Positions 1 to 7,382 of a stretch of DNA of 13,559 nucleotides are shown one piece after another. Source of the DNA: Deltaproteobacteria bacterium (GTDB lineage Bacteria; Desulfobacterota; JAFDIG01); contig JAFDIG010000027.1 of the NCBI GenBank assembly GCA_019308145.1, positions 1 to 13,559 on the forward strand, read 5' to 3'. The notes beneath the pieces are model-generated. The model was given only the letters and a program-made list of their open reading frames with translations, did not search any database and was not told the origin of the DNA. Position 1 is the stretch's first letter. Each line of letters starts with the position of its first letter. Made by a program: the position numbers and the translations under genes.

Positions 1-228
1 GAAGATTTAAATATTCAGATAATACCAGTTGCTACAAAAGCAGATAAAATCAATAGATCACAGCTAAATAAACAAGTAAAAATAATAAATGAAAAACTTT
101 TGTTATCAGAAAAGGTGCTTATTCCTTTTTCTGCAAAAACAAGACTTGGGGTAAAAGAGTTATGGCAGAGGATACTTTTATCAGCAGGAATATCACAAAA
201 GGATATAAAAAAAGGGAGAAGATTTTAG
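1..228 (+). CDS. engB: Ribosome-biogenesis GTP-binding protein EngB (YsxC/YihA), 3' end only
   Basis: The window opens inside this gene; the last 75 codons are present in frame 1 and end at a TAG. EngB is a cytoplasmic TRAFAC-class GTPase needed for assembly of the large ribosomal subunit. Two nucleotide-binding motifs are visible. VATKADKI, near residue 10 of the fragment, is the G4 (T/N-K-x-D) guanine-specificity motif. IPFSAKTRLGVKELW, near residue 40, contains the G5 S-A-K motif. The C-terminal helix with the W-x-x-I pattern and a short basic tail fit EngB, whose full length is normally about 200 residues, so roughly 120 residues lie outside. Other small GTPases share G4 and G5, but the short distance from G5 to the stop favours EngB over Era or Der. 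The gene is convergent with the next operon across 143 AT-rich bases, where I see no strong terminator, only a weak five-base-stem hairpin. Confidence 0.85.
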   Translation, partial: EDLNIQIIPVATKADKINRSQLNKQVKIINEKLLLSEKVLIPFSAKTRLGVKELWQRILLSAGISQKDIKKGRRF

Positions 229-371
229 ATTAATCATTATGAATTGTTATCTTTATAGCTCTAACAAGGGTTAACATAAAATATTTTTTCATTTTAATTA
301 ATTCGCTTTTTATTCTTTTGTAAATTAATAAGTTTTAATGCTTATGAGATAGAAAAAACCAGCCCTAAAGA

Positions 372-2318
372 CTACACCTTTTCTTTTTTTACAAGTTCAT
401 ATAACCTATTTTCTTTAAATATTTTTACAAGTTCTAAATCAATATGGTTATCTTTAGCCTCAAGCTTTAAAATCTTTATAGCTTCTTGAGGGGTTATCGA
501 TTTCTTATATGGACGATCCCAAGCAGTAAGAGCGTCATAGATATCAGCTATAATCATAATTTTTGATTGAAGAGGGATTTTGTCTTCTTTTAGTCCTCTT
601 GGATAACCTGTGCCATCCAACCTTTCATGATGTCCATAAGCTATCTCAGGAAGATTTTTAAGATCCTTTGTCCATGGTATTTGAGAAAGAAATCTAAAAG
701 AATGGATTACATGAGATTGTATTTCTTTTCTTTCTTCCTCTGTTAATGAACCTTGAACAATAGTAAGCTTTTTTACTTCTTGAGATTCAAGACAGTTAAT
801 ACCAGCAATAGATAAATTGCCTAATCTTTTTATATTTTTTCTTAAATCCTCTGAAAAGAAAAAAGGACAAGCCGCTTTCTCAACCCATAAAAAATATTTA
901 TCTATTTCTTTTATTTTTTTATTGTATTCCTTGTCTATTATCTCAAAGCTTTTGGTTTGATCTATCCTTTTCCCGTTATTATTTAGCATCTCAAACTTTT
1001 TTTTGTAAAGCTCGCTTTTTAACCGTTCTTTTATCAGTTCAAATCGATATTTGATTTTTTCTTTTTCAAAAGGATAAAGCTTTTCTGCTTTTACAAGCAG
1101 ATGTTTTGCTATTCCTATTTTGCCAAAATCATGCAAAAGAGCAGCATATCTTAGCTCTCTAATCTCTTCAGGGGAAAACTTTACATCCTTGAATTTTCCT
1201 TTTGATGTTTCATTTATTTTTTCAGCTAAAGCAACACTTAATTTAGCTACACGTTCTGAATGACCTTTTGTGGTTGGATCTCGAGATTCTATTGCAGTTA
1301 CACTTGCTTTGACTAAGCCTTCAAAAAGATTTTCTATACTCTCATAAAGCATTGCATTTTCGATAGATATAGCAGCTTGTCCTGCAAGAGAAGATATAAT
1401 TTCAATTGAATGTTTATCATAAGGAATTACCTCTCTTTTTGCTATTTCAGGGGAGGTAAGAAAAATATCCTTTTTTCTTTTTCGGTTAATAAGTTGTAAA
1501 ACGCCTATGATCTCATCACGATGATCGATAAGAGGGATAGCTAACATTGATTTGGTGTAATAATTATTTTTTATATCAAAGTCTTTGTTAAAAGTATAAG
1601 GCTTATCTTTAGGAATATTATAAGCATCTTTTATGTTCACAATTTCCCTTGTCTTTGCTACATAGCCAGCAATACTTTCTTTGCTGATCTTCATAGTAAA
1701 GGACTTCATATCAATTGGGCGAGAAAAATTTCTGGTATAGCTAAATTGCAACATCTTTTCTTGATCTTTTTTTGGATTTTGATTTTCAATAACAAGATAA
1801 ATGCTTCCCGCATCAGAGGAAGTGATGTCAAGGCTTTTATCTAAAATCAATCCTAAAAGAGCATTTAGGTCTCTTTCAGCAGCGAGGGAAATACCAATTT
1901 TATTTAATGTATCCAGCTCATTTTGTACCTTTTCTATTTTTTTATTCAAGCTAAGCCCTTTTTTGGCAAGCTCCATAAAAGAAAAAATCCTTTTTATTTT
2001 AAATAAGAGCTCATTCTTCTCAAAAGGGACAAATATTATCTCTCCATTTATTCCTGAAAGCAAAGAAAAATTATTTATATTTTTTTTGTTTTCTATAAGG
2101 AGTATACCAGGTGCAAAAGGTGTTAGAATACTTTTTTCAAAAGAGGAAAAAGGCATATCCCAAAGAATTACAACCCATGGGTTTTCTTTTATATTATCTT
2201 TTATCTCTTTTATAGAGGGTAATTCTCTCCATCTGAACTGCTCAAAATCTTTGAGGGTTTCTTTTAATTTATCCTTATTTGCTTCCCCGCAATATATTAT
2301 CTCTTTTTTGTATTTCAT
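372..2318 (-). CDS. GAF and HD-GYP domain protein, probable cyclic-di-GMP phosphodiesterase
   Basis: Predicted 648-residue cytoplasmic signalling enzyme that should hydrolyse cyclic di-GMP. Residues 1-112 resemble a response-regulator receiver. An Asp at 54 sits where the phospho-acceptor would be (ILWDMP), but the usual N-terminal acidic pair and the Lys before the last Pro-Phe (here FVPF, 96-99) are absent, so it looks degenerate. A short helical stretch leads to a GAF domain at about 135-325. The HD-GYP domain starts at about 330: DPTTKGHSERVA (347-358), HDFGK with H396 and D397, H536, GHHERLDGTGYPRG (562-575) and ADIYDALTA (591-599), so all hallmark metal and GYP residues are present. About 120 residues (404-524) are inserted between HDFGK and the LTEEER helix. 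The ATG has no good ribosome site and lies 7 bases after the IMPase stop, suggesting coupled translation as the last gene of the operon. Its input signal is unknown. Confidence 0.9.
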   Translation of the reverse strand: MKYKKEIIYCGEANKDKLKETLKDFEQFRWRELPSIKEIKDNIKENPWVVILWDMPFSSFEKSILTPFAPGILLIENKKNINNFSLLSGINGEIIFVPFEKNELLFKIKRIFSFMELAKKGLSLNKKIEKVQNELDTLNKIGISLAAERDLNALLGLILDKSLDITSSDAGSIYLVIENQNPKKDQEKMLQFSYTRNFSRPIDMKSFTMKISKESIAGYVAKTREIVNIKDAYNIPKDKPYTFNKDFDIKNNYYTKSMLAIPLIDHRDEIIGVLQLINRKRKKDIFLTSPEIAKREVIPYDKHSIEIISSLAGQAAISIENAMLYESIENLFEGLVKASVTAIESRDPTTKGHSERVAKLSVALAEKINETSKGKFKDVKFSPEEIRELRYAALLHDFGKIGIAKHLLVKAEKLYPFEKEKIKYRFELIKERLKSELYKKKFEMLNNNGKRIDQTKSFEIIDKEYNKKIKEIDKYFLWVEKAACPFFFSEDLRKNIKRLGNLSIAGINCLESQEVKKLTIVQGSLTEEERKEIQSHVIHSFRFLSQIPWTKDLKNLPEIAYGHHERLDGTGYPRGLKEDKIPLQSKIMIIADIYDALTAWDRPYKKSITPQEAIKILKLEAKDNHIDLELVKIFKENRLYELVKKEKV

Positions 2319-2325
2319 TATTCTT

Positions 2326-3165
2326 TTATTTTGGTATGATTTTTCCCCTAAGTAAAGAGAAATTTTTTTCTGATGAAAGGATATAAAATTCTTTTAGCTT
2401 CCAGGGGTCCCTACTTTTTCTGTCAAATAGTTCAGTATTCAGGTAAGTTATCTCCTTGGCTGTTTTATATGAACGAAGTTTTAGCCCTGCTGACAAAAAG
2501 ATAGGCCATGGTCCTGCAAAGTCCCAGAGGTGAGCTCCAAAGAATGTACCACAGCCTCGACCAATGGTTGGCCAACATAAACTTAAAACCGCACAGGAAG
2601 GATTCATAAGCTTGCAATCTGAAAAGTCCCAGTTGAATTTTTCATAAAAGGAATCATTACATAGAAATATTGATTGAGATGTTATCTGTTGATCAATTGG
2701 GTATATAATGCTTTTTTTCTCATTAATTGTAAAGGCATTTTGAACAAAAAAGGAGTGTTCCCCATCAGAGAAAAACAGCTCCCCAAGTTTAGGGAAATAT
2801 ACATAAGAAAGCCATGGTTTTAATTCTTTAATTAAACCTATTGATATACCAAAATTTGGCATGTAGTTAGAATATGCCCTTGTGCCGTCAATAGGATCTA
2901 TTACCCAGATATAAGGAATCCTTTCAAGATCCCTCTGATCTAAAGTTTCATTATTTGGGTCTTCCTCATCTATCAATATATGGTCTGGGCTTTTGATCAA
3001 ATCAGCGATTACACTATGTGCAAAGGTTGAGATTTCAATATCAGCCCTTGTTATAACTGAATTATCAGGCTTTAGTTGAAATCTAATATCTGAGATCAGC
3101 TCACAAGCAATCTTTCCCCCTATATAAGCGATATGTTTCATTCTTTTTAAATATTCTTCTTTCAT
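2326..3165 (-). CDS. Inositol monophosphatase family phosphatase
   Basis: A 279-residue Mg-dependent sugar-phosphate phosphatase of the IMPase/FBPase/bisphosphate-nucleotidase superfamily, about the usual length. The metal and catalytic motifs are complete: the KPDNSVITRAD segment (32-42), the acidic loop IDEED (65-69), WVIDPIDGTRAY (87-98) with D90 and D93, and HLWDFAG (212-218) with D215. No signal peptide or membrane segment is seen, so it is cytoplasmic. Its ATG overlaps the stop of the upstream DIPP-synthase fusion as ATGA, which implies translational coupling and a job in the same pathway. Candidate reactions are inositol-1-phosphate to inositol, or removal of the terminal phosphate of DIPP. 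Histidinol-phosphatase and 3',5'-bisphosphate nucleotidase belong to the same superfamily and cannot be excluded by motifs alone; context favours inositol phosphates. Family certain, substrate inferred. Confidence 0.88.
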   Translation of the reverse strand: MKEEYLKRMKHIAYIGGKIACELISDIRFQLKPDNSVITRADIEISTFAHSVIADLIKSPDHILIDEEDPNNETLDQRDLERIPYIWVIDPIDGTRAYSNYMPNFGISIGLIKELKPWLSYVYFPKLGELFFSDGEHSFFVQNAFTINEKKSIIYPIDQQITSQSIFLCNDSFYEKFNWDFSDCKLMNPSCAVLSLCWPTIGRGCGTFFGAHLWDFAGPWPIFLSAGLKLRSYKTAKEITYLNTELFDRKSRDPWKLKEFYILSSEKNFSLLRGKIIPK

Positions 3166-5231
3166 ATTTTGTTGTTTACCCTTTCAAGGTATTTAAGATA
3201 TTTTTCTGATTTTTCGAATAGATCTACAAGTTCTTTTAAAGAACTAACAGACAAGATTCCTCTTTTTTTGAATTCTATCTTTTCAAAGATCCGTGAGATA
3301 CCAATAAAGCCTATTCCTTTATCCTTTATAAGTTCATGATCTCGTAAAGAATCGCCAACAAATAGGATCTCATTTCTTTTAATATTATAGTTTTTGATGA
3401 TAAAATCAATTTGATCGCCTTTTTTAAAATTTGTTCTATAGCCAAAAAAACCATCTAACAAATTATCAATTTTGTTGAGTTTTATATATTTGTTAATAAT
3501 CTCTTCTTTTGTACTACTGCAGATAAATCGTTTGATTCCCTTTTTTTTAAAATAACTTAAGATAAGTATAACATCAGGAAATATTGGATAATCAAAAATA
3601 GCCTCTATTTTTTTTGTCTCAAAGGTTTCAACCACTTCTTTATTTTTTGGATGATTTGGAAAGATGGTTTCTATTTGGGCAGCAAAATCCATACCAGTTG
3701 TATCTAAATATCTTTTTTTAGCTTCTTCTTTTGAGATATTGTAATTTTCTGTGATTAGTTTTACCCCTAAGTCGGTTAAAAAACCCATGGTATCTGCTAT
3801 AGTTCCATCAAAATCAAATATAATTGCCTTTACCTTCTCTTTTAAAAGATTGTTTTGTTTTAAAAAGAAATTCCATAATAGAAATGTTCTTAAGATTACG
3901 ATACTGTTTGTTTGGATGAATAGAACAAAAAGAGTAAAGAAAAGAAAGATAGGATGAATGTATGTCATCAATCCACCAATAAAAAGCAAAAAGAGTCTTA
4001 AGTCCCTACCCCTTCCTGCTGCGATCCATCTCCCTTTGTACTTATAGCCTAAATTAGCTACTGACTTTGCAGATGTGTAACTTACCATCAAATTCCCTAA
4101 GATCGCTAATATAGATATAATGGTTATGAACAACGAATTCCAATATATACCGAATATCTCTTTGTTTGCTATTTTAATTAATGAATAATAAAAAGTCCCT
4201 AAAAGAATAATAGCATCACCATAACGGTCAAGGATTGCGTCAATGAAATCTCCTAATGGGGATTGCATATATTTAAGGCGTGCTATTTCTCCATCACAAC
4301 CATCCAAAATACTTGCTAATTGCACTAAAAAAGCACCAACAATAGCATGACCGCAAAAAAAAGCTACACTACTTATAATGGCAACTATGAAACTTATGAA
4401 AGATATTTGATTTGGTGTGATATCCTTTTTTATTTTAAGAAGTAAAGGGGTAAAGATATTTATTGAAAATTTTCTGTTTATTTTTCGTGAAATAAAACCA
4501 TCAGCTGGTTTAATCAACCTATTACACAATAACTTTTTAGCCTTTTTATATGCCTTTTCATCATCTACATCTATCCAAAAGCTATCTTTAATATCAAAAG
4601 CTCTAACTCTTCCTTGTTCACTCATTATCTTTATTGCACCAGAGAGCGAATAGTCAGAATTTAATTCAATACTTTTTTCTATTGCATTAAAGATATTAGG
4701 GGTGCAAAGAAAAATTCCTGTATCATAACCATTATATTTTGAGATATTTTTTCCTATATTAACAATTTTATTCTTTTCAACAAAAACCTTTGTAACATCA
4801 TGGATGTCAACAAGATTATTATCTTTAATTTTAAAATCAACAGCAAGAACAACTTCATTGTTTGCTAATTTTTCAGCCATTAGTTTTTCAAGTATAGATT
4901 CATCAAAGATATGATCGCACATTAAGAGAACAAAATTCTCATTTATAAAATCTTTTGCCTTAAGGAGAGACAGACCATTTTCCTTTTCCCATTCATTATT
5001 TATGATATGAGTTATTTTTATATTTTCCCTTTCGCTAACAGTATCAAGAAAAGTTCTAACCTTTTCACCATTATATCCTGTTACAATATAAAAATCCGTT
5101 AGCCCTTTTCTTTTTGCTGTTAATATCACACGTTCAATCAATGTTAGTCCCAAAAGAGGAATTAGAGGTTTTGAATCCTCTTTTTTTGATAGTCTACTTC
5201 CTTTGCCAGCTGCTATTATTACACATTTCAT
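3162..5231 (-). CDS. Fusion: inositol-1-P cytidylyltransferase / DIPP synthase / HAD phosphatase
   Basis: A 689-residue, three-domain protein. Residues 1-235 form a sugar-phosphate nucleotidyltransferase: VIIAAGKGSRL (4-14), K21-P22, an MCDH metal site (104-107) and WIDVDDE (219-225). Residues 240-455 form a CDP-alcohol phosphatidyltransferase with about six membrane helices and a complete catalytic motif: D310, D313, G314, A317, R318, G327, D331 and D335. The joining segment DGFISRKINRKFS (244-256) and the DGCDGEIAR core match, as I remember it, the characterised IPCT-DIPPS enzyme of Archaeoglobus. That enzyme makes CDP-inositol and then couples it to inositol-1-phosphate, giving phosphorylated di-myo-inositol phosphate. 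Residues 466-675 add a HAD hydrolase with IFDFDGT (D473, D475), CSST (571-574), K604 and GDSLRD (626-631). The HAD follows the last membrane helix with almost no linker and should be cytosolic. The gene leads a three-gene operon; its ribosome site (AGGGAC) is weak. An inositol-phospholipid role is the main alternative. Confidence 0.87.
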   Translation of the reverse strand: MKCVIIAAGKGSRLSKKEDSKPLIPLLGLTLIERVILTAKRKGLTDFYIVTGYNGEKVRTFLDTVSERENIKITHIINNEWEKENGLSLLKAKDFINENFVLLMCDHIFDESILEKLMAEKLANNEVVLAVDFKIKDNNLVDIHDVTKVFVEKNKIVNIGKNISKYNGYDTGIFLCTPNIFNAIEKSIELNSDYSLSGAIKIMSEQGRVRAFDIKDSFWIDVDDEKAYKKAKKLLCNRLIKPADGFISRKINRKFSINIFTPLLLKIKKDITPNQISFISFIVAIISSVAFFCGHAIVGAFLVQLASILDGCDGEIARLKYMQSPLGDFIDAILDRYGDAIILLGTFYYSLIKIANKEIFGIYWNSLFITIISILAILGNLMVSYTSAKSVANLGYKYKGRWIAAGRGRDLRLFLLFIGGLMTYIHPIFLFFTLFVLFIQTNSIVILRTFLLWNFFLKQNNLLKEKVKAIIFDFDGTIADTMGFLTDLGVKLITENYNISKEEAKKRYLDTTGMDFAAQIETIFPNHPKNKEVVETFETKKIEAIFDYPIFPDVILILSYFKKKGIKRFICSSTKEEIINKYIKLNKIDNLLDGFFGYRTNFKKGDQIDFIIKNYNIKRNEILFVGDSLRDHELIKDKGIGFIGISRIFEKIEFKKRGILSVSSLKELVDLFEKSEKYLKYLERVNNKI

Positions 5232-5243
5232 TTAAAAAAGTCC

Positions 5244-5260
5244 CTATTTAGAATAAATAG
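5244..5260. promoter_or_regulatory. Perfect short dyad in the leader of the inositol operon
   Basis: CTATTTA, a GAA spacer, then TAAATAG form a perfect 7-base inverted repeat 13 bases upstream of the fusion gene's ATG. Read on the + strand it is followed by a run of eight T, so it could be a weak hairpin or an operator. All-A/T-rich dyads arise easily by chance in this composition, so function is unproven. No convincing -35/-10 pair for the leftward operon was found in 5232-5513; the rest of that 282-base stretch is AT-rich and, apart from the ruvX promoter, shows nothing I can name. Confidence 0.25.
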
Positions 5261-5486
5261 ATTTTTTTTATACTTATTATTTTACCTCTTATATCTTTAA
5301 TCTAATTGGAGAAGTGAATAACCACAAAAAATATAAAAAAGCAAATTTTTTAGGAGAGATAAAGAGTTTGTTAATGTTGATTTATTACCATTTTGAGAAA
5401 AATATTGCAAGGATGAAAAAATAATATTATTAAAATTCTTTTTTGATTTATACCTTAAATAAAAAATTCTTTTACTTTTTCTGAGC

Positions 5487-5515
5487 TTGACTTCTTTTCC
5501 CTTTTTCAGTTAAAT
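5487..5515 (+). promoter_or_regulatory. Predicted sigma-70 promoter of ruvX
   Basis: TTGACT (5487-5492), a 17-base spacer and TTAAAT (5510-5515). The -35 matches 5 of 6 and the -10 matches 4 of 6 consensus positions. Transcription would begin near 5522, which is downstream of the in-frame ATG at 5514 and upstream of the ATG at 5538. This supports 5538 as the true ruvX start. Confidence 0.5.
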
Positions 5516-5537
5516 GATAAAAAACAAAGGGAAAGCA

Positions 5538-5978
5538 ATGAAGAAAAAAGGAAGAATATTAGGACTTGATGTAGGGGATAAGACAATAGGGATAGCAATA
5601 AGCGATCCTCTCTTTATGACCGCTCAAGGTATAAGCACTGTTTATAGAAAAAGTATGAGAGAAGATATTGAAGCCTTAGAAGATATTATTAAAAAATATA
5701 ATATTTCTCTAATAATATGTGGTTTTCCTAAAAGAGTGGATGGCTCTATAGGGGAGCAGGCTATAAAGGTAAAGGATTTTTCATCTGAAATAGAGGCTTA
5801 CTTTAAAATTCCTGTAATACTTTGGGATGAAAGATTTTCTACATCCTCTGCCACAAGAACATTGCTTGAAGCAGATCTCTCACGCAGAAAGAGAAAAAAG
5901 GTGATAAACAAATTGGCTGCTGTAATAATACTACAGAATTATCTTGACTACCAATTTCTAAATAAACAAAATAGTTAA
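5538..5978 (+). CDS. ruvX: RuvX/YqgF family pre-16S rRNA nuclease (putative Holliday junction resolvase)
   Basis: A 146-residue RNase H-like-fold nuclease; the family processes the 5' end of 16S rRNA and was also proposed as a Holliday junction resolvase. Family landmarks are ILGLDVGDKTIGIAISD (7-23) with catalytic D11, the CGFPKRVDGSIGEQA segment (61-75), LWDERFST (95-102) with E98, and the C-terminal KKVINKLAAVIILQNYLD (120-137). In the B. subtilis homologue, as I recall it, that last motif reads KKVIDK, so the third catalytic acid is N124 (codon AAC, 5907-5909) here. The start at 5538 is preferred over the in-frame ATG at 5514 because it has a GGGA ribosome site 7 bases upstream, gives the family's normal length, and the earlier ATG falls in the predicted -10 box. 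It is probably co-transcribed with mltG, 81 bases downstream. Confidence 0.9.
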   Translation: MKKKGRILGLDVGDKTIGIAISDPLFMTAQGISTVYRKSMREDIEALEDIIKKYNISLIICGFPKRVDGSIGEQAIKVKDFSSEIEAYFKIPVILWDERFSTSSATRTLLEADLSRRKRKKVINKLAAVIILQNYLDYQFLNKQNS

Positions 5979-6059
5979 GGTTATATTTTATAAAGGATGT
6001 TTTACTAATTGCTTCTTCTATAAGTAATAAGTAAAGAGTAATATTCTTAAGGTTTGGTT

Positions 6060-7067
6060 ATGAAAAGGGTTTTCCTTATATTAACTTTTGTTGTTTTTAT
6101 ATTTGTTATTGGTTCAATAATAAATCTATATATATTTGTCAACTCTCCATCGCCAATGATAAAAGAAAAGAAAAGGGTTACAATTCCTCAAGGAGCATCA
6201 CTTAAAAAGATTTCATATATCTTAGAAAAGGAGGATATTGTCAAGAGTTGGTGGAAATTTTACATTTATGCGAGGTATAAGGTTGCGCATACATCTCTAA
6301 AAGCAGGTGATTATCTTTTTAAGGAAAGGATAACCCCTAAAGAGGTTTTGGATCAGCTAATAAAAGGGAAAGTTGAGGTTTTAACTATCACGCTTCCTGA
6401 AGGTATAACCATAAGAAAAATAACAAAGTTGCTTAATGATAAAGGACTTGCTAATGAGAAAGATCTACTAAAGATTGCTTTTTCTTCTGATTTTTTAAAA
6501 TCCCTTGGGATCCCAGGTAAAAGTATAGAGGGTTATCTTTTCCCTGATACATATTGTTTTGCACGCCATCTCCCACCTGAGGTGATCTTAACTAATATGG
6601 TTGAAAACTTTAGGAAAAAAACAAAAGATCTCCCTTGGGAAAAGGCAAAGGATTTTGGTCTTTCACGTTATCAGATAGTTATTTTGGCTTCCATTATAGA
6701 AAAGGAGACATCTTTAAAGGAAGAGATGCCTATAATATCCGCTGTTTTTCATAAAAGATTAAAAAAAGGTATCCGTTTATGCAGTGACCCAACGGTAATC
6801 TATGGATTAGGAGGTTTTAATGGCAATTTAACAAAAAAGGATTTAACTATTCCAACTCCTTATAACACCTATATAATAAGCGGTCTTCCACCTACACCGA
6901 TTTGTAACCCAGGTTTAAATGCTATTGAGGCAGCACTTAATCCTGCTAAGGTTCCTTATTTATATTTTGTATCAAAAAATAATGGAAGCCATTACTTTTC
7001 TGTTACTCTTAAAGAACATAATAGGGCTGTTAAACTTTATCAGAGAAAGAGAAAGGTATATAGATGA
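6060..7067 (+). CDS. mltG: Endolytic murein transglycosylase MltG (YceG)
   Basis: A 335-residue inner-membrane enzyme that cuts nascent peptidoglycan strands in the periplasm and is thought to set glycan length. An uncleaved N-terminal membrane anchor spans about residues 3-27. It is followed by a LysM-like region (about 40-105, including IPQGASLKKI) and the YceG catalytic domain with SIEGYLFPDTY (155-165), LASIIEKET (209-217) holding the catalytic Glu E214, CSDPTVIYGLG (241-251), TPYNTY (266-271), GLPPTPICNPG (275-285) and PYLYFVS (299-305). Length and motifs match the E. coli protein. The ATG at 6060 is chosen over a TTG at 6054 because AAGG (6049-6052) sits 7 bases before the ATG but only 1 base before the TTG. 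It follows ruvX, and its stop overlaps the next start as ATGA. Confidence 0.95.
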   Translation: MKRVFLILTFVVFIFVIGSIINLYIFVNSPSPMIKEKKRVTIPQGASLKKISYILEKEDIVKSWWKFYIYARYKVAHTSLKAGDYLFKERITPKEVLDQLIKGKVEVLTITLPEGITIRKITKLLNDKGLANEKDLLKIAFSSDFLKSLGIPGKSIEGYLFPDTYCFARHLPPEVILTNMVENFRKKTKDLPWEKAKDFGLSRYQIVILASIIEKETSLKEEMPIISAVFHKRLKKGIRLCSDPTVIYGLGGFNGNLTKKDLTIPTPYNTYIISGLPPTPICNPGLNAIEAALNPAKVPYLYFVSKNNGSHYFSVTLKEHNRAVKLYQRKRKVYR

Positions 7068-7357
7068 TCTCGCCATTTAAGCTTTCAGGGGAATGGATAT
7101 TATATTATAAGATGGATTATTTTTTATATTATGATGTTGCGCATATTCAGATTGAATATGAAGAAGAATCTATTAGGTTTGAAGACCATTTTGGGGATAA
7201 AGGAAAATGTATTATTGAAGGGAACAAAGTATCTCTTATTTATGAAAGTGGGATCATATATGAGGGCTATTGTGATGATATAGGTAGTTACATGTCAGGG
7301 GTAATTATGGGACCAAACAATTTAAGAGGTGAATGGCAAGCAACAAGAAAAGAATAA
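7064..7357 (+). CDS. Small beta-rich protein of unknown function coupled to mltG
   Basis: I do not recognise this 97-residue protein. It is supported as a real gene by an AAAGG ribosome site 7 bases before its ATG, a 4-base ATGA overlap with the mltG stop, and a terminator starting at its own stop codon. The sequence reads as alternating short beta strands bounded by SGEW (8-11) near the start and RGEW (88-91) near the end. It includes the pattern G-x-M-S-G then G-x-W-x-A-T-R seen in many small lipocalin-like or antiparallel barrel domains, and two Cys (49, 70). There is no signal peptide or membrane helix, so it would be cytoplasmic. The GEW repeats may mark the closing strands of a small barrel binding a hydrophobic ligand, but that is a guess from pattern alone. 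Confidence 0.75.
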   Translation: MISPFKLSGEWILYYKMDYFLYYDVAHIQIEYEEESIRFEDHFGDKGKCIIEGNKVSLIYESGIIYEGYCDDIGSYMSGVIMGPNNLRGEWQATRKE

Positions 7358-7378
7358 GGCCCCGAAAAGGGCCTTTTT
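7356..7378. terminator. Rho-independent terminator, probably bidirectional
   Basis: AAGGCCC (7356-7362), loop CGAAAA, GGGCCTT (7369-7375), with the arm merging into a five-T run. It begins within the stop codon of the 97-residue gene and lies 7 bases beyond the stop of the leftward enoyl-CoA hydratase gene. The T-run on the leftward transcript is interrupted (TTATTCTTTTC), so termination is likely stronger rightward. Confidence 0.88.
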
Positions 7379-7382
7379 ATTT

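Noticed and set aside
229..371. A terminator for the convergent engB and HD-GYP genes
   Set aside because: Only a weak ATAAG/CTTAT hairpin was seen, without a clear T-run in either direction.
1801..2355. A 184-codon open frame on the + strand opposite the HD-GYP gene
   Set aside because: It lies wholly antisense to a well-supported gene, reads as low-complexity Ser/Phe/Ile-rich protein, and has no ribosome site.
3162..5231. Reading the fusion's N-terminal domain as IspD- or MobA-type nucleotidyltransferase
   Set aside because: Linkage to a CDP-alcohol transferase through the DGFISRKINRK segment points to the inositol-1-phosphate cytidylyltransferase family instead.
5420..5431. Palindrome AATAATATTATT between the divergent operons
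   Set aside because: A pure A/T palindrome of this length is expected by chance in such AT-rich spacer DNA.
5514..5537. An earlier in-frame ATG for ruvX
   Set aside because: It sits inside the predicted -10 box, has no ribosome site, and adds an eight-residue extension not typical of the family.
6054..6059. A TTG start for mltG two codons upstream of the ATG
   Set aside because: The AAGG ribosome site is only one base from the TTG but seven from the ATG.
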